Below, one piece after another: positions 10,873 to 23,424 of a stretch of 64,000 bases of DNA. Location of the stretch: positions 62,001 through 126,000 of the forward strand of contig JAQFWX010000031.1 of assembly GCA_027605045.1 (NCBI GenBank). Direction: 5' to 3'. Origin of the DNA: Phallus indusiatus. Taxonomy: Eukaryota; Basidiomycota; Agaricomycetes; Phallales; Phallaceae. Made by a program: the position numbers and the translations under genes. Below the pieces are notes generated by a model. It was not told the DNA's origin, made no database searches, and worked only from the letters and a program-made list of their open reading frames with translations. Within the stretch, counting starts at the first letter, position 1, and the number at the start of each line of letters is the position of its first letter.

Positions 10873-13544
10873 ATGCATTTTCTCGCTGAAGGTCGTAACG
10901 ATAGGATCCAGCGCTGGATTGCCGAACAAACCCAATCCCCAAATACCGATGAACCATCTGGAGTACTCGAGACTGCAGCACCAGACGTTGCAGCGACTAC
11001 ACAGCAAAGCTCTACCGAGGGAAAGGGGGAGGATGGTGTCTATTGGCAGATGGAGGAATTGGAGAGAGAAATGGCTCTTACGGCCTATGCTTTTGGACGA
11101 AAAAATTGGCCTGTCAGTACAGGTTCAATCGACACCAGCATTCTCGATTTTGCAGATATAAAACGGCTATCTCAGCTGGCTATTGAACAGAACGCGGTCG
11201 AAGACGATCATCAAAGTTCAGTTCCTCTACGCCAACACGATAAACGGAGAGATGCTCGAATCGTATCGCAGGTAAGTGATAAGATTTTTAATGTTTTTTT
11301 TTTTTTCGAACCCCCCTCACGGCTTTTCTAGCCCCCAGAGCTCCCTCCTACCCCTCATAGTTTTGATTTACCTTCTCCCATTATCCATCGCGCTGTCCCC
11401 GCTCCAGCTCCTATCGAAACTACCTCGCGTATATCTGACATCCCTCCGATTGCATTCGTGCTGCAGGAGACAGCCTCCCCAGGTTCAAACTCCATCCACT
11501 TCACGCCTATTTCCCCTGATAATCTTGAAGCCTTCCCTTCAACGCCGCGATCCTTCACATCTTTCCTCAAACATATGTCGGATAATAACGGCCAAAACCA
11601 AATAAAATTTCAAGAGCTGTTTCTTAGTCCCAGATTGATCACTCCCAAGGTTCCTATCAGCACCCAGAATACGCTTTTAAGTAGCGTAATTCATTCCCCA
11701 GCGACGCTTTATTCTTTGGAGTCTGATTCTTGTCAATCTACACCGTCACTTAGCGCGTTTCCTCCAACCCCTGCTTCAAATTTTCCGCAGAATATTCACA
11801 GATTCGGCGTGACAAAACGCGAAACGGACATGATTCCCCCTGTTCCTGAAGTACCACCTGCTCCGCTGATCGTCGCTGACCAAATTGTCGAGTCGCCGAC
11901 CGTGAATGAAAAAGCTCCTCCCCCCGCGCCTTTACCAACGCCCGATTTCTCTGAATTTCCCATAAATAAGATCGAAATCGGTTCATTCATGAACGGTGAA
12001 AAGCCCGTCGCTCAGGTGGAACGGCGAGACGCTGAGGCACTCTCGGACTCGGCCTCAATCACAGCTTCAGATATATTCTCCGGCCAACTCTCCTCACGTT
12101 TTAGCGTGTTCTCATCCAAATTTTCTAACTCTTCTTTGGAAGATTTAGACAAGTCTACGAATGATTCCAAGGGCAGGTGGACCCCGATTAAGGCAAAAGG
12201 GTATGGCGGGCATTCACGTTCTCGTGCTACGTCCGTGTCGACTGGTCGTACGGGAGCAAGCAAAAAAGGTGTTCACACCACTTCGCATTCCCGAGCTGGA
12301 TCGCGCAACGAAATAGGCCAATCCGTTAATTCACGCGGTCATCATTCTAGAACTGCTTCCAAAGCGGGTTCGCGCAGCGGATCTTCCAAGACAACAGCAG
12401 ATTTATCTACCGGCCTCAGTTCTCTCGATACGTCGATTAGTGAAGAAATCTCGCTTGTCTCAGAGTCTCGGATGGACTTGAATTCCAGTCATCCTACACC
12501 ACTGCGAGGAAGTTCCGCGTCCCCCGGAGATAGCAGCGCCGTGGGCGAGTCACCAACTCACAAAACGACGAATTTTAAGGGACGGACACTCATTTCTCGC
12601 ATAAGTATGGGTTTGAGGCGTAGTCGAAGCTTTGGATCAAATAATTCGCGTCCCGCAGTGCAGCGGAGCAAGACGCACGCAGCTACGCTTTCGGGGTCAA
12701 ATGTTTCGGAGCATGTATATTTCAATACCAATACTAGTGCAGGCCCTACTAGTACTTCTACCACGACTGCGGTCCAAAAACCTAATGCGGCTTCCGATAG
12801 CATTTCTGTAGCGGCTTCTACACTTCAAGGCACCGCCGCGCCGTCGTTTTCAAACGTCTCCCTCTCTTTAAAACAGCCTCCCTGTCTTACGTTGACCACA
12901 CAGTTTCCCTCGACCACAAGTATCCCGGCCATGCGCAATCCTCTGACCCCAAAGACACCAACTTCTTCGATCTCTACTTCCTTTTCGAAAATAGATTCGA
13001 CACCTGCGGAGCCGCTTCCCGCCATCAAATGGCTCGAGTGTCTTATTTTGCGTGGTGTCAATCGGGACAACAGATATGATGAACCAGTGATCAAATGGTG
13101 TCAAGTAAGAATCTGTCTAACTTCAATTGATTCGAGAATATTTTTGATGAATTTTACTAATATTATTTTTAGCAACTTGGTGAAGTCGACGATATCCTTC
13201 GTGTGCGAGGGTCGGGAACTATCGTTGTATATTTCAAAGAAGAAGATGTGATGAAAAGAGTAAGTTTCTTTCTCCCTTTCCTCCATCGTTTCACTTCCAT
13301 ACCGAATACCCATGAAAAAATCACATGGTTCCCAACAAACCTATTTATGAATCCTTATTTCCCTGGGACCACACAATCCATTCTTCTATGATATGTGATT
13401 TTTGTTCTGATCACCGTTTTATTGCTTTTTTAGAATCGCGGCGTATTCGAGCCGCGGGAGGTAAATATTGCTGGGGTCGGCATAGTGACCATCAATTGGA
13501 GTCGCACTATGTTGCCCCCCGAAAGGAAGCTGTCCTCGTCATAG
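10873..13544 (+). CDS. Ser/Pro-rich protein with a C-terminal RRM-like domain
   Basis: Four exons (10873-11271, 11332-13104, 13173-13259, 13434-13544) give an exact 789-residue frame. An in-frame upstream ATG at 10798 would add a Phe/Ser-rich stretch; I prefer 10873 because the region before it is a C/T-rich leader. Residues 1 to about 690 are low-complexity, rich in Ser, Thr, Pro and short SR/SRSGS runs, with repeated SP/TP sites that could be phosphorylated. The last 90-100 residues (WLECLILRGVNRDNRY, GEVDDILRVRGSGTIVVYF, VNIAGVGIVTINWS) look like a compact beta-alpha-beta domain resembling an RNA-recognition motif of the Nup35/Mei2 kind. This domain is spread over three exons. RNA binding is an inference from this resemblance. 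No close named homologue is recognised. Confidence 0.82.
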
Positions 13545-14650
13545 GTTTGAGGCTGCCGATTTATGACTTCAAGACCGGTATCTTGATGATATAACGTCGA
13601 ACGTTTACACGGATAAACTCTCCTTTTCGCTCATTCACGCCTGCCCATGTAAATATTTTATGGACATTGCGTCTTTCCGTTTTCTTCGTGTTATTGGTGC
13701 ACCATAGAGGGTAACCTATACGTGCTTAGCGCTTTTTTTTTTATTTTTCAAGATTTGTCCATTTTTTTACACTTACTTGTATCATTATTACAATTCTACC
13801 ATTTAACTATAAAGTTCCACCGGATTCGGGCCAGTTTGCCTCTCTTTGATTGTTCCAATCATCCTGACGCTACGTCTCATCTGCGTTGTAGTGATGAATA
13901 ACTAAATCAATAGCAGACATTCGGCTAAATTCTTTGCGAATGTTCGTAGCCTCGTTTCAGCATTCACAAAGATTTTTCACATGTTTGCAACATCCGATTC
14001 ATGTTACGATAATGTTGCGACAAACTCTATGTAGTATGATGAGCATGTGTATTCTCCGAGCGGCAAAGGAGTCGCGAAATCCTTGATGTGATGCACCAGA
14101 ACAGTGTTTTCCGAGAAGCCGTCTCATCGCGACACTCATAATGTACACCATAGTGGCCAATGGATATAAGGGTAATTCATTATCTAGCCGAAAAACCCGA
14201 TAAACGCTTAGATCGTAGTTAGGTATATGATTTCCTGGGAATTTAGCACTAAACAGTTCAGGCTTTTCATGCTGCAAAACATAAGTCCTCAATTACATTT
14301 CATCATCATCAATTACGTTTATGTGAAATTGTATCGTGTCTGAATTATCACAATTGATATTTGTATACAAAGAAGTAATGCTCGCCAAAGTGTTCACGTA
14401 CAACTTGTTAGTGCCAAAGAAGACTACTGGCAGCTGAAGTTGATCGAGACCAACTTGGAGTTTATATTAATTATATTAATATTGATGACAGATCTTTGAT
14501 CGCACATTCATCTGAATCATTATCACTCTTCTATCTCATCAAAGAATACTATGACTGTACAATTGCTGGGGGTAGTGGTCGTACTTGAGTTCGCGTCAGG
14601 GTAGATCGCAGCAGCTTGTAAGCTGTGCTTATGAGATCGCGCCGCAAATT
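13545..14650. other. Intergenic before the duplicated block
   Basis: About 1.1 kb. A 97-codon minus-strand frame (14292-13999) is the only long one. It has no recognised motif, and I leave it uncalled. Confidence 0.45.
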
Positions 14651-17600
14651 TTAAGAGCTGAGAAGAAACAAATGGCTGGTAATTTGAAATGATAGATACC
14701 CTAAAGTGTGGGGGTGTGTGCCATCTCGAAGTTCATTGCCAAAGTGCATCCCTTGGTCCACACGTCACAGTTATCTTGTGCTTCGAATTCTGCGGCGACC
14801 CGGAAGAATGAACGACGCTTTCAGTGATGCTCCTAAAATGGGATATCATTGGTATCAATATCAGGTCACAACCAAGGTTTTGCTGAACCCGTGATCACGT
14901 ACCAATATGTGGATCATTAAACGTTCAAGGATCAACATTCAACGACCCAAACTCGCTAAATAGATACTATCAACCTTGTTACTCCGGGTATGTTCCAGGT
15001 GTTCAATGGCAGAAAAGGGTCAGGGGTCGGACAACGGCATCTATTAAATGCTCATTAGTGTTCGAAGAGGGAAAAGAATCCTAAAGGCTACTTTTCTCAC
15101 CTGGCTTGCTAAGTTTGCGGTCCGTACACATCCGCAGACGAGCGCGTTGCAAACGCTGGGCTCATTAAGGCTTCGGTGATTAACTATTGATGCATCCAAA
15201 TCACACTTTGAAATGGATTCTGGTGTAAAACTGTATTTCATCCAAATTGATAACGGTAGATATGTGGAGGAAGGGCCTAAGAGGAAGTAACTCTACCGAA
15301 CTAGTTGTTCAAGTCAACTGAGTAGATGCGCTGCCTGTTGATGAAACATTTACCAAAAAGATGACTGGACAACGCAAGTGAATTAGTGGTATTAATGGAA
15401 CTATAGATCGAGGCTAGCTTTGGACGTCGACTACTTTAGCACCATGTCAGTACTAGTCTCATCTAATAACATAAGGAATAGTGCTAAACTGCTGGTAATT
15501 CGTAAGAAGGCCATTAGTCCCATTAACGCTATTTCTCGCTTAGTGTGACGCACTAGATAGTGTAGGTGGAAGCGGAGATTAGGTCTGGGTTGGTGATGGA
15601 ATCTGGTATCTGAGTTTCAAAGGTCGCCAATACCCGCCCAACCTAAAAAGATCCCACTTCCGCGAACATGCACACCACTGCGGTGCAGAGTCCGGATCGA
15701 GTTACACAAATAAAAAGAGACCGGTCGACAATACCAGGACCTATTGCACCCGGAGACTGAACGAGAGACAGAAAAAGGTCTTTAAGCTTCAGAACATTAA
15801 GCAAATCAACACAACGCCTCGACTCACGAAGGATAAGCCGTATCCATTCTTGATACTTCGTGACCCTCCCATCATCCACCAATTAAACTCAGGGCGACAA
15901 GAACCTATGCACAATATCCATCTTAGCCATCCAGTGCAAAGGTAGGTTGAAGATTTCGTCAAGGTTAGGCGATTTGACAGATGGATCCAACGTGAAGAGA
16001 GGATAAACCCAATGCCGTAGTCGGAAAGAAACATGTACCACCAAACGTTTCAGTCATAACGTCGTCTTGTTTACATTAGAGCATGATATGTAGTGGTCTT
16101 GACACCTTCAGTAACTGAGCGAAGGACGCGCCTGCAGATAGTGTAGTGTGCTGGGTCAACAAAGGTTGTTTGAGTATTCCACTATTATGGAGGCCCTGAA
16201 GGCAGGAATGTGGGTTTCAAGGTGTATAAAGCAGCTCAGCGAACCATACCACCTAACTAGCATTTAGCGCAACCCTATTATGTACATCTACTCTAGCCAG
16301 GGCTACTCGCCTCTTCCTTTTTAACAGCTTCTACGCGATGTGCCTTGTTTGTTGAGCACGTCAGGTGTTGTAAGGGGTAATTGGCGGCCTTGTCTGACGA
16401 CGGATGGCATCATCGCGTATCGTTGCACTGGCTTATTGCTCGGTGTCATTGCGCTTTGATAAAGATAGTTTAATACGACTTGGATGTTCGGAGTAGATGG
16501 GCTTGAAATGACCATGCCAGGTGCAAAAGCATTCAGCATTCTCGATGGCAGCTGTCGGTCTGGAAACGACCGTAAAGGAGGAATGTAGGCAAAGAAAGTA
16601 GGGGTCATGGAAGCCGGTCGAGAATGTGCCTTAGACCTTTCGCTACTCGTCTTGTACTACGTTTGTTGGCTTGGTATAACGGATCATAAAGGCGATGATA
16701 CAAAGACTTGTGTACCTTCTCCTACGTTGTCAGGCTATAGTTGATAGTAAAGTATCCTTTCACATACCCGGCTACAAACAAGCGCAATACCATCTAGCTA
16801 TTCCTCCCCCATCTCTCCCATCTTCTGGACTTCCGGACTCTACCGTCCCACTTGATCTCAGCGCTAACCCTCTGGATGTCGTATTGGCGAAACGACTTGC
16901 GCCAGACTAACAAGCCGTGTATACCATTCTCTTCTGTCTCGTTGCATTGCCCAGTCTTCCGCTGTTTGCCCCTCTTAACCCGAATGAGGACTTTGCATTG
17001 CTTGTGCATAGTCAAAAAGGTGTTTGAGGGACCAGGAGAAGCCCGAAAGAGACTGAGCGGGTGACTGTAAAGGAGCTAAAACGCTAACATCTAAGAAAAG
17101 GAAGCGCTGGCATTTATATCGGGTTGGTATGCCTGGGCTGACGCTACACAACCGGGTTTGGTACTGGAGAAAGGAAGCTCGAAGGCAGGTTGCTTTGACT
17201 GTCCATTGAAGTTGCTGCAACTCCTGAACGGTGTATCACGCCGACCAAACGACGCCACAGGAGTTTCGTCGATACGATCATTATACCCTGAAATGTTACA
17301 TGATGTGAGTCCTGAAAGCAGTCGTTCTGATACAGGTTGTACTGGCCTATGTCAATAATGATGACATGTTCCTAGGTGACCTTTGCGTTATTAACCCGAA
17401 AAGCGTCGTAGCTTGTCGTAATAGTATTTATATAATGAATTTCTCGAAAGCCTCAACGCCGGCCTATTTGTTTGTTGGTCTTTTGATTGATATGGCCTGA
17501 CTGCGAGTTGACATGGAGAACGCTATCGTTTTTACATCGGCCCAGAGTTCCAGGATGACTAAGCTGTAGTATGTATACAGACAATCGTTGATTCAGGAAG

Positions 17601-18398
17601 AGAGAAGCAAATAGCGGCGAAATAGCTCAGAGACTTTAGTGAGAGTTTGGGGCTGACTTGAAGATTGCTTGATCATGAAGAGGTAGCTGTTGGAGTTACA
17701 TAATCAGGAGACCGAACGGGTAAATCCGACGCACGCACTAACAGTTCTAAATAAGTTCTTCAACATTTCTTCACCATCTTCTTCATGAACGTTTGAACAC
17801 TTCCACCCTATCTTCAAATACGGACAGTGTCGAAAAAAACGATAAGATAATGATGTCACTTTTCTGTTTATACATGTTAGAGCGAATACTGAACGCTCCC
17901 TACCACTCAAAACCCTTGACTCAAAGCTACTTTTCACCACCAAAATATCGGGAAAGGAGGGCTTGCGCGTTAGAAGCTTCGCATGGAATAGGAATCAAGG
18001 AACCACTTACATGTTCCCGCGAGTAGTTTAATGATTTTATTAGCAGTTTACATATCTAATCAATGCACTAGTCTGGAATCCATATAGTGCGCGCCGTCTC
18101 GAATTCAAGAATCAAGATATTCAATAGTACTTCATGCCGACTGGTGGATTTTGTGCGTCAGCACGAAAAACGTGGAAGTGGCACCCACCTAAAAAAATGG
18201 CCACCCGTCTTAGGTGTACATACTTATTCAAACCTTAAACCATTATTAATATTACAGCCAATAGTTACGGAGATTAAGCTATGCTAATTCCCGGTTTAAA
18301 TGGACATACGTTCCACATTCTACGGTCTACCTTAAGGCGTTTAATTATGGGCTTAAATTGCGCAATTTCATCTCACAAGAAGTTGCTTAACAGTTGAC
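14650..18398. other. ORF-poor 5' segment of arm A
   Basis: 3.7 kb present in both arms, with many small substitutions and indels that are not multiples of three, so it is not under protein-coding constraint as a whole. Individual open frames (16608-16321 -, 95 codons; 17943-17704 -) are broken in the other arm. It may be promoter, untranslated transcript, or the relic of older genes or elements. Confidence 0.55.
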
Positions 18399-20712
18399 AT
18401 GCCAGTGATCGATACGTTTTCGACCTGGAGCACTACAACTTACACGGTTTTGACGGCATTAATAATCTATGCGCTCTTCAGCTGGTTCAGAAGGCGGTAG
18501 GTATAACTTGTCAAATTTCTTTGAATTATTATAGCAGCTAATTTCTTTTGCTTTTTCCCCAGTTCGGCTATGTTTGGTCTCAAGCTCCCGCCAGGTCCTC
18601 CGCGACGGTTTCTCATTGGCAATCTTTTAGACATGCCGCGACAGGAAGAATGGTTGACTTATCATCGTTGGGCAAAAGAATATGGTATTCATTTTATTCA
18701 CTATTTAAGATGACTGAGGCTCCTTACGGAGATTTCCGCAGGAGATCTAGTATACGTGTCCACACTAGGTACATCAATCCTCTATGTGAACTCGCGCGAA
18801 ATGGCGCAGGAAATCTTTGAAAAAAGGGGGAATATACATTCGAAAAGATATAGGTCTACTGTGCTTCACGACTTGTAAGCCTTCCTATATTCCATCTCTC
18901 TTTCCTCTCGTCAAACGCAAAATTCTGATTGGATATGATCAGACTCAAGCTAGATTGGATTTTTACTCTTCAATCGCCGGACGAAAAATGGCGTCGTTAC
19001 AAAACCTGCTTCACGCGGTTTTTCAATCAGAACGTTGTACACAACTATCAGGACGTTCAGAAAAAATACGTCAGGTACAAAACCGTTTTACAAAGGTTCT
19101 ATACATGAATTGAACACAGATTTCAATTACATTGTGCTAGGATTTTATTGCATAGGCTACACCAATCTCCGAACGACTTCAGGACACACATACGTTTTGT
19201 GATAGGCTCGCTTATTCTAGAAGTATGTACCAGCTAGCCAAAGAGGCCTACACTCAAGACCAGAACAGATAGCATACGGAGTCCAACCACGATCCGAAAA
19301 CGAACCACTATTAGTTCTAGCTGAAAAGACAATGCGTGGATTGGAAGAAGCATGCATACCTGGGACATATCTGGTGGATTTTCTTCCAATCTGTATGCTT
19401 AATCCAAGTTGCTGCTTTTACCATTTAGACATCTTACCCTCTTATACCTTCTTAGTGAGGCACGTTCCCAGCTGGTTCCCGGGTGCTAAATTCAAAGTTG
19501 TACTTGAACAATTGAAAAAACAGGCTTATGAGATGGCCAACTCCCCTATCAACGCGATTAAGGAAGCAATGGTGCGGTACATCTCACTTTGCCCTTTGTT
19601 CCCTTGATTATATATTGACCGAGGCTGACTCACTAATAAATAACTAAGAAAACTGGGAACGCTCCTCCTTCAATTGCAACCTCGTTGATTGAACAGTTTG
19701 CAGCTGATGATGCAACTCGTCCATCCGATTATGAAGACATGATAAAACACGTCACCGGAGCTGCATATTTCGCAGGTATAGACACGGTAAAAACGTTAAC
19801 AATGAATTTTGTGTCAATCTACTAACAGTACTTCCTTTTCACCTGGCGTGTCGACTACTAACTACAGACGGATTGCGCAGGTATCGACTTCTTCCTTGCG
19901 ATGGTTCTGAACCCACAAGTCCAGAAAAAAGCCCAAGCCGAGTTGGACAAGGTTATAGATACTGACGGATTACCTTCCTTTCAGGATCGACAAAATCTTC
20001 CGTACATAGAAGCAGTCGTCAAAGAAGTGTTACGCTGGAATACGATTATCAGTATTGGGTTTCCTCTCGTGTTCTCCGTGGATGATGTCGTCGGAGGATA
20101 TTTCATTCCGAGGGGTACACTTGTTAGTCCGAATTCTTGGTATGTAACATCTTTCAACTTTCTCCATAAAGCATATTTTAAACTAGCCAATTGGTACCAT
20201 TGCGTTCATTATCTTTGGGATTGTATATATAGGACAATACTCCGAAGTACGTCGGTGTACGGTGAAGACGCTGATAAATTTAGGCCAGAAAGATTTCTCC
20301 AAGAGGGTGGTGAGAACGTCGCAATCCCTACACATGATCAGGCTTTTGGATATGGGCGGAGGTTCGCTATTTCTCAGTCCAACACATGAAAACTGACCGA
20401 ATGCATACGTTGACAGGGCTTGCCCCGGAAGACAACTCGCCGAAAGCACATTGTTTCTCTTAGTCGCGTCTGTACTACAAGTATATGACATACTACCGGT
20501 TGAGGCAGACCTTCCGAAAGAAGTCTTTGATTCAGGACTAGTATTGTACGTGGACAAATTTCCAGGCACAGCTTGAATTGACAATGCTCATTGTTTCAAC
20601 CTTCTTCCCCAGACGACCGAAGCCTTTCAAGTGCCAGATTGTCCCAAGGTCTAAGAAAGCCGCAAAAGCTTTGGAGGATCTGAGTCATGAGATTGACTTT
20701 TCACCGAAGTAA
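18399..20712 (+). CDS. Cytochrome P450 monooxygenase (arm A, intact)
   Basis: About a dozen exons. Exon 1 (18399-18496) encodes MPVIDTFSTWSTTTYT and a hydrophobic anchor. Exon 2 carries the proline hinge PPGPPRRFLIGNLLDMP. Later exons give DLVYVSTLGTSILYVNS, DWIFTLQSPDEKWRRYK (C helix), AEKTMRGLEEACIPGTYLVDF, RHVPSWFPGAKFK, the I-helix GAAYFAGIDTTDCAG across an intron, VKEVLRW with the ExxR pair (about 20015), DADKFRPERF (about 20270-20290) and the heme motif FGYGRRACPGR across an intron (20345-20435). The final exon, RPKPFKCQIVPRS, ends at 20712. All joins keep the frame and I see no internal stop. The family resembles fungal E-class group I enzymes such as the O-methylsterigmatocystin oxidoreductase type. 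Substrate unknown. It faces the bestrophin gene tail to tail. Confidence 0.9.
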
Positions 20713-21103
20713 TACGGATGTTAATGATTCGAACGCACATGGGGGTTTGTTGATAACCATATGATAGCCTTGCCATTTTAAGTAATCTCATATACTTCTG
20801 AGTTGCCGTAATATTGTTTTTTCCAAGGAGGTAACTTCAGGGTTTTAGCACACGTCACTGCACGGACCACCAGATGATCTTACCTCAAAGGATCAAATGC
20901 CAATGAACTGGTCGAAATATTTCTTGTTAGCTAATACTATGTTGTTTTGATGATGATAATCAATAAGTTTCATTATATGCAGACGCGATGACGAATGACC
21001 GGGACTAATAGTGACTAATGACAAAATGACAAATGAACAGTAGGAACCAGAGAAGAAAAATGTTATCAATAACACATTTTGGAAATCATCTTGAGCCTGA
21101 GCT
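20713..21103. other. Spacer between P450 and bestrophin 3' ends
   Basis: Convergent 3' flanks, A/T-rich, also present in arm B. No gene seen. Confidence 0.55.
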
Positions 21104-23424
21104 CTATGAGTTACGATGATGATGATGATGATGTCTCTTAGTTGTAACCTCATGCACGAATTTCCAGTTTTTGACAAGTGTCCTTCGGATTGGATCAATA
21201 CCATTAGTGCTTCTATCACTGCCGTCGTTTAAATCCCATGTATGATACTCGTGTGTTACATCCTCTAAGATTTCGCGCGCAGTTCGTTCATCGCTTGGTG
21301 CAAAAGGTTTGTTAAAGTCCGTGAAGATGTAGGAGTGGGTGCCTGGCGTTGGGTGCTGAAGAGAAAATCATAGTTTTTAGTTTGATACTTGGAGATGAAA
21401 GTGGGACTTACGGCTGTAACTTCGTGTAGTTCGCGTTGGATTGCGAGGCAGAATTTGTCTAGGTCTGAAGAAGGGACGGCAATAAGTATATCGTGTGATT
21501 TGAAAGGATGAATGTGTTGTTAGTACGTACCCAAATCGTTTTCATCGTAGTTGAAGGGATTTTCGCTGTGAAGAAAGATAAGTGGGAGAATCGGACATTA
21601 CCAATAGGGACATACATCTCTTGACCTATTTCAAGGAATCCAAGGAGAAGGAACGATGCGAAGCATGTTCCACTATAGAAAGATACGTTAGAAAGAGTAA
21701 GAAAGGGTGATGTAACTGGATTTACGGTATTGTCCACCAATTCAATGTTGATACAATTTGGAACTACCATATGTACTGATAAGCGCCAGTTAAGATCATA
21801 CGCAACTGCAGACGTACTGGTAGAAAAGCGAGATAAAGCCATAGCGACATTCTCAGATGTGCCTAGACACATTATCAGTTCCATGCCGTGATTCGCAAAA
21901 TGCGACTGCATCCCCCTCCACGCACCTGATAAGCGAACGGAATAGGTGTGTTCTGGACTCGCTCCAAGTTATTCACCGTATCTTGCAACGTTCCCAAATT
22001 ATTAATAAAACCCGTGGCAATCGCAGGGGCAAGAGGAACAGGCAGAGTAAGCAAGAACTGGAAGTAGGTATGCAGATAGAGCGTGATTTGGAGTGGAATA
22101 TTGGACGTGACGGGAGGAGGAGTCTTTTTGCGACCTGTCATAGTACGGGCACCCAGTTCCGCGTCAATTTCGGAATCAGCCGTGGCGTTAGTGACTTGAT
22201 TCGGAGAAAGGTACCGCTTGTAGATCCATTTTGGAACAAGAACAAAGGGTTTGAATATCAAGAGTATAGGAAGGTGATCGTATATTGTCTGTTTGGGTGG
22301 GTTTCGTGCCGGTTTCAGGGGTACATCGCATACAACGCGTGGAAGGGCCTTTTTGGGGTCGAATTCGTCGTGGTGGTGGTGGTGGTGGTGGTGGTGGTGT
22401 TTGTTGTGCGAATGCCGTTTGTGGTGGTTGAGGGTTAAAGTGGATGTTGGAGTGGACCGTGCGGACTCTGCTAGCTTTTCGTGGTCCGTCCACATTGGGA
22501 GAATGTCATGATCAGTGAGCGATTGTGAGAGATCGCTGGACCTGGGAGACTCGGAGATGCTGTGATGTCGTGGAAGGAAAGCGATCAGAGGGTAGAGGTC
22601 TTCATAGTATATTCCGGCTTCACCGCGGAGGGCGTGCTACATTTATTGAGTGAGATTAGACTCAAATGTGTTACGTGTACCGTGAACTTACTTTGACTGA
22701 GACGGCGAAGGCTTGAATCTAAAATGAAGTGGTGAATACATATTCGCATCGGGTTGGCTGAACTTGTGTCTACATACCAAATTGATCATACTGCGCTTCT
22801 CGATAATGGCCTTCAGACGATCCAGTCTAGCTTTATCAATGTCTGCGTCGGTGGTCTTTTTAGTTCTTTCGACTGGGACGTGGATCCAGATCTAAGTCAA
22901 GGATGAATTGAATACAAAGGAGAATACGAGCTAGCCTAAAAAGAACATACTAATTGTGCCAAATTCCTGGACGCAATGGCGATGCTTGTCCACAACCTGC
23001 GCCCTTCCTGATACCGTTCGTATGCTGATGAAGTCCGAAAGCTGATCTGAAAATGCAGGTATGTAAATGGATAATGAGATCGCTTGTGGGATCGACTTAC
23101 CACCAGACCCAAGACGGTACCCAACACTGTAATGAGTGAGTTGGATATGCCCAGCTTATGTCGTGTGAGCTGGGTTATGGTCGCAACCACTAAATGATGA
23201 TATCAATTCACTTCTATCCCGGGAGTTATACTAATGAAACACATACTGGTCGATAGTAGTGTGAAGAACAACGTTTCTGGCCATATGTCTGAGGACGCAA
23301 AACGGTTATCATCAAACCACCTCGTGAATTAAAACGAGAATCAGACGCTCGTACCATTGATAACAGTAGCATTGAACTTCTTCAACGACCATCTTCCCTG
23401 TACGAAAGGACTAGCGACAACCAT
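21104..23424 (-). CDS. Bestrophin-like chloride channel family protein (arm A)
   Basis: Fungal member of the bestrophin/UPF0187 family, predicted integral membrane anion channel. Start at 23424 (MVVASPFVQGRW). Exons in order give SLKKFNATVIN, WPETLFFTLLST, the transmembrane part TQLTRHKLGISNSLITVLG, the family signature ISFRTSSAYERYQEGRRLW (about 23040-22970), IWIHVPVERTKK, then a large exon (about 22640-21925) with a disordered Ser/His-rich insert and the second hydrophobic half. The gene ends with AHLRMSLWLYLAFLP, FASFLLLGFLEIGQEM, NPFNYDENDL (acidic calcium-clasp-like segment) and HPTPGTHSYIF. The insert holds a natural run of ten His (22371-22399), and the C-terminus ends in RHHHHHHRNS (21115-21133). 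The paralogue at 32263-34559 has much shorter runs. All introns are short GT-AG. Confidence 0.92.
22371..22399 (-). repeat. Trinucleotide repeat encoding a His10 tract
   Basis: Near-perfect GGT/ACC-type triplet run; read on the minus strand it encodes ten consecutive His in bestrophin A. Only four His remain at the aligned place in arm B. Confidence 0.9.

Noticed and set aside
16321..16608. 95-codon minus-strand ORF in arm A
   Set aside because: The aligned region of arm B (about 29270-29550) has frame-breaking indels, so the frame is not conserved.
22293..22511. Plus-strand ORF with a Trp-rich run opposite the bestrophin gene
   Set aside because: It is the complement of the His-encoding triplet repeat in the real minus-strand exon.
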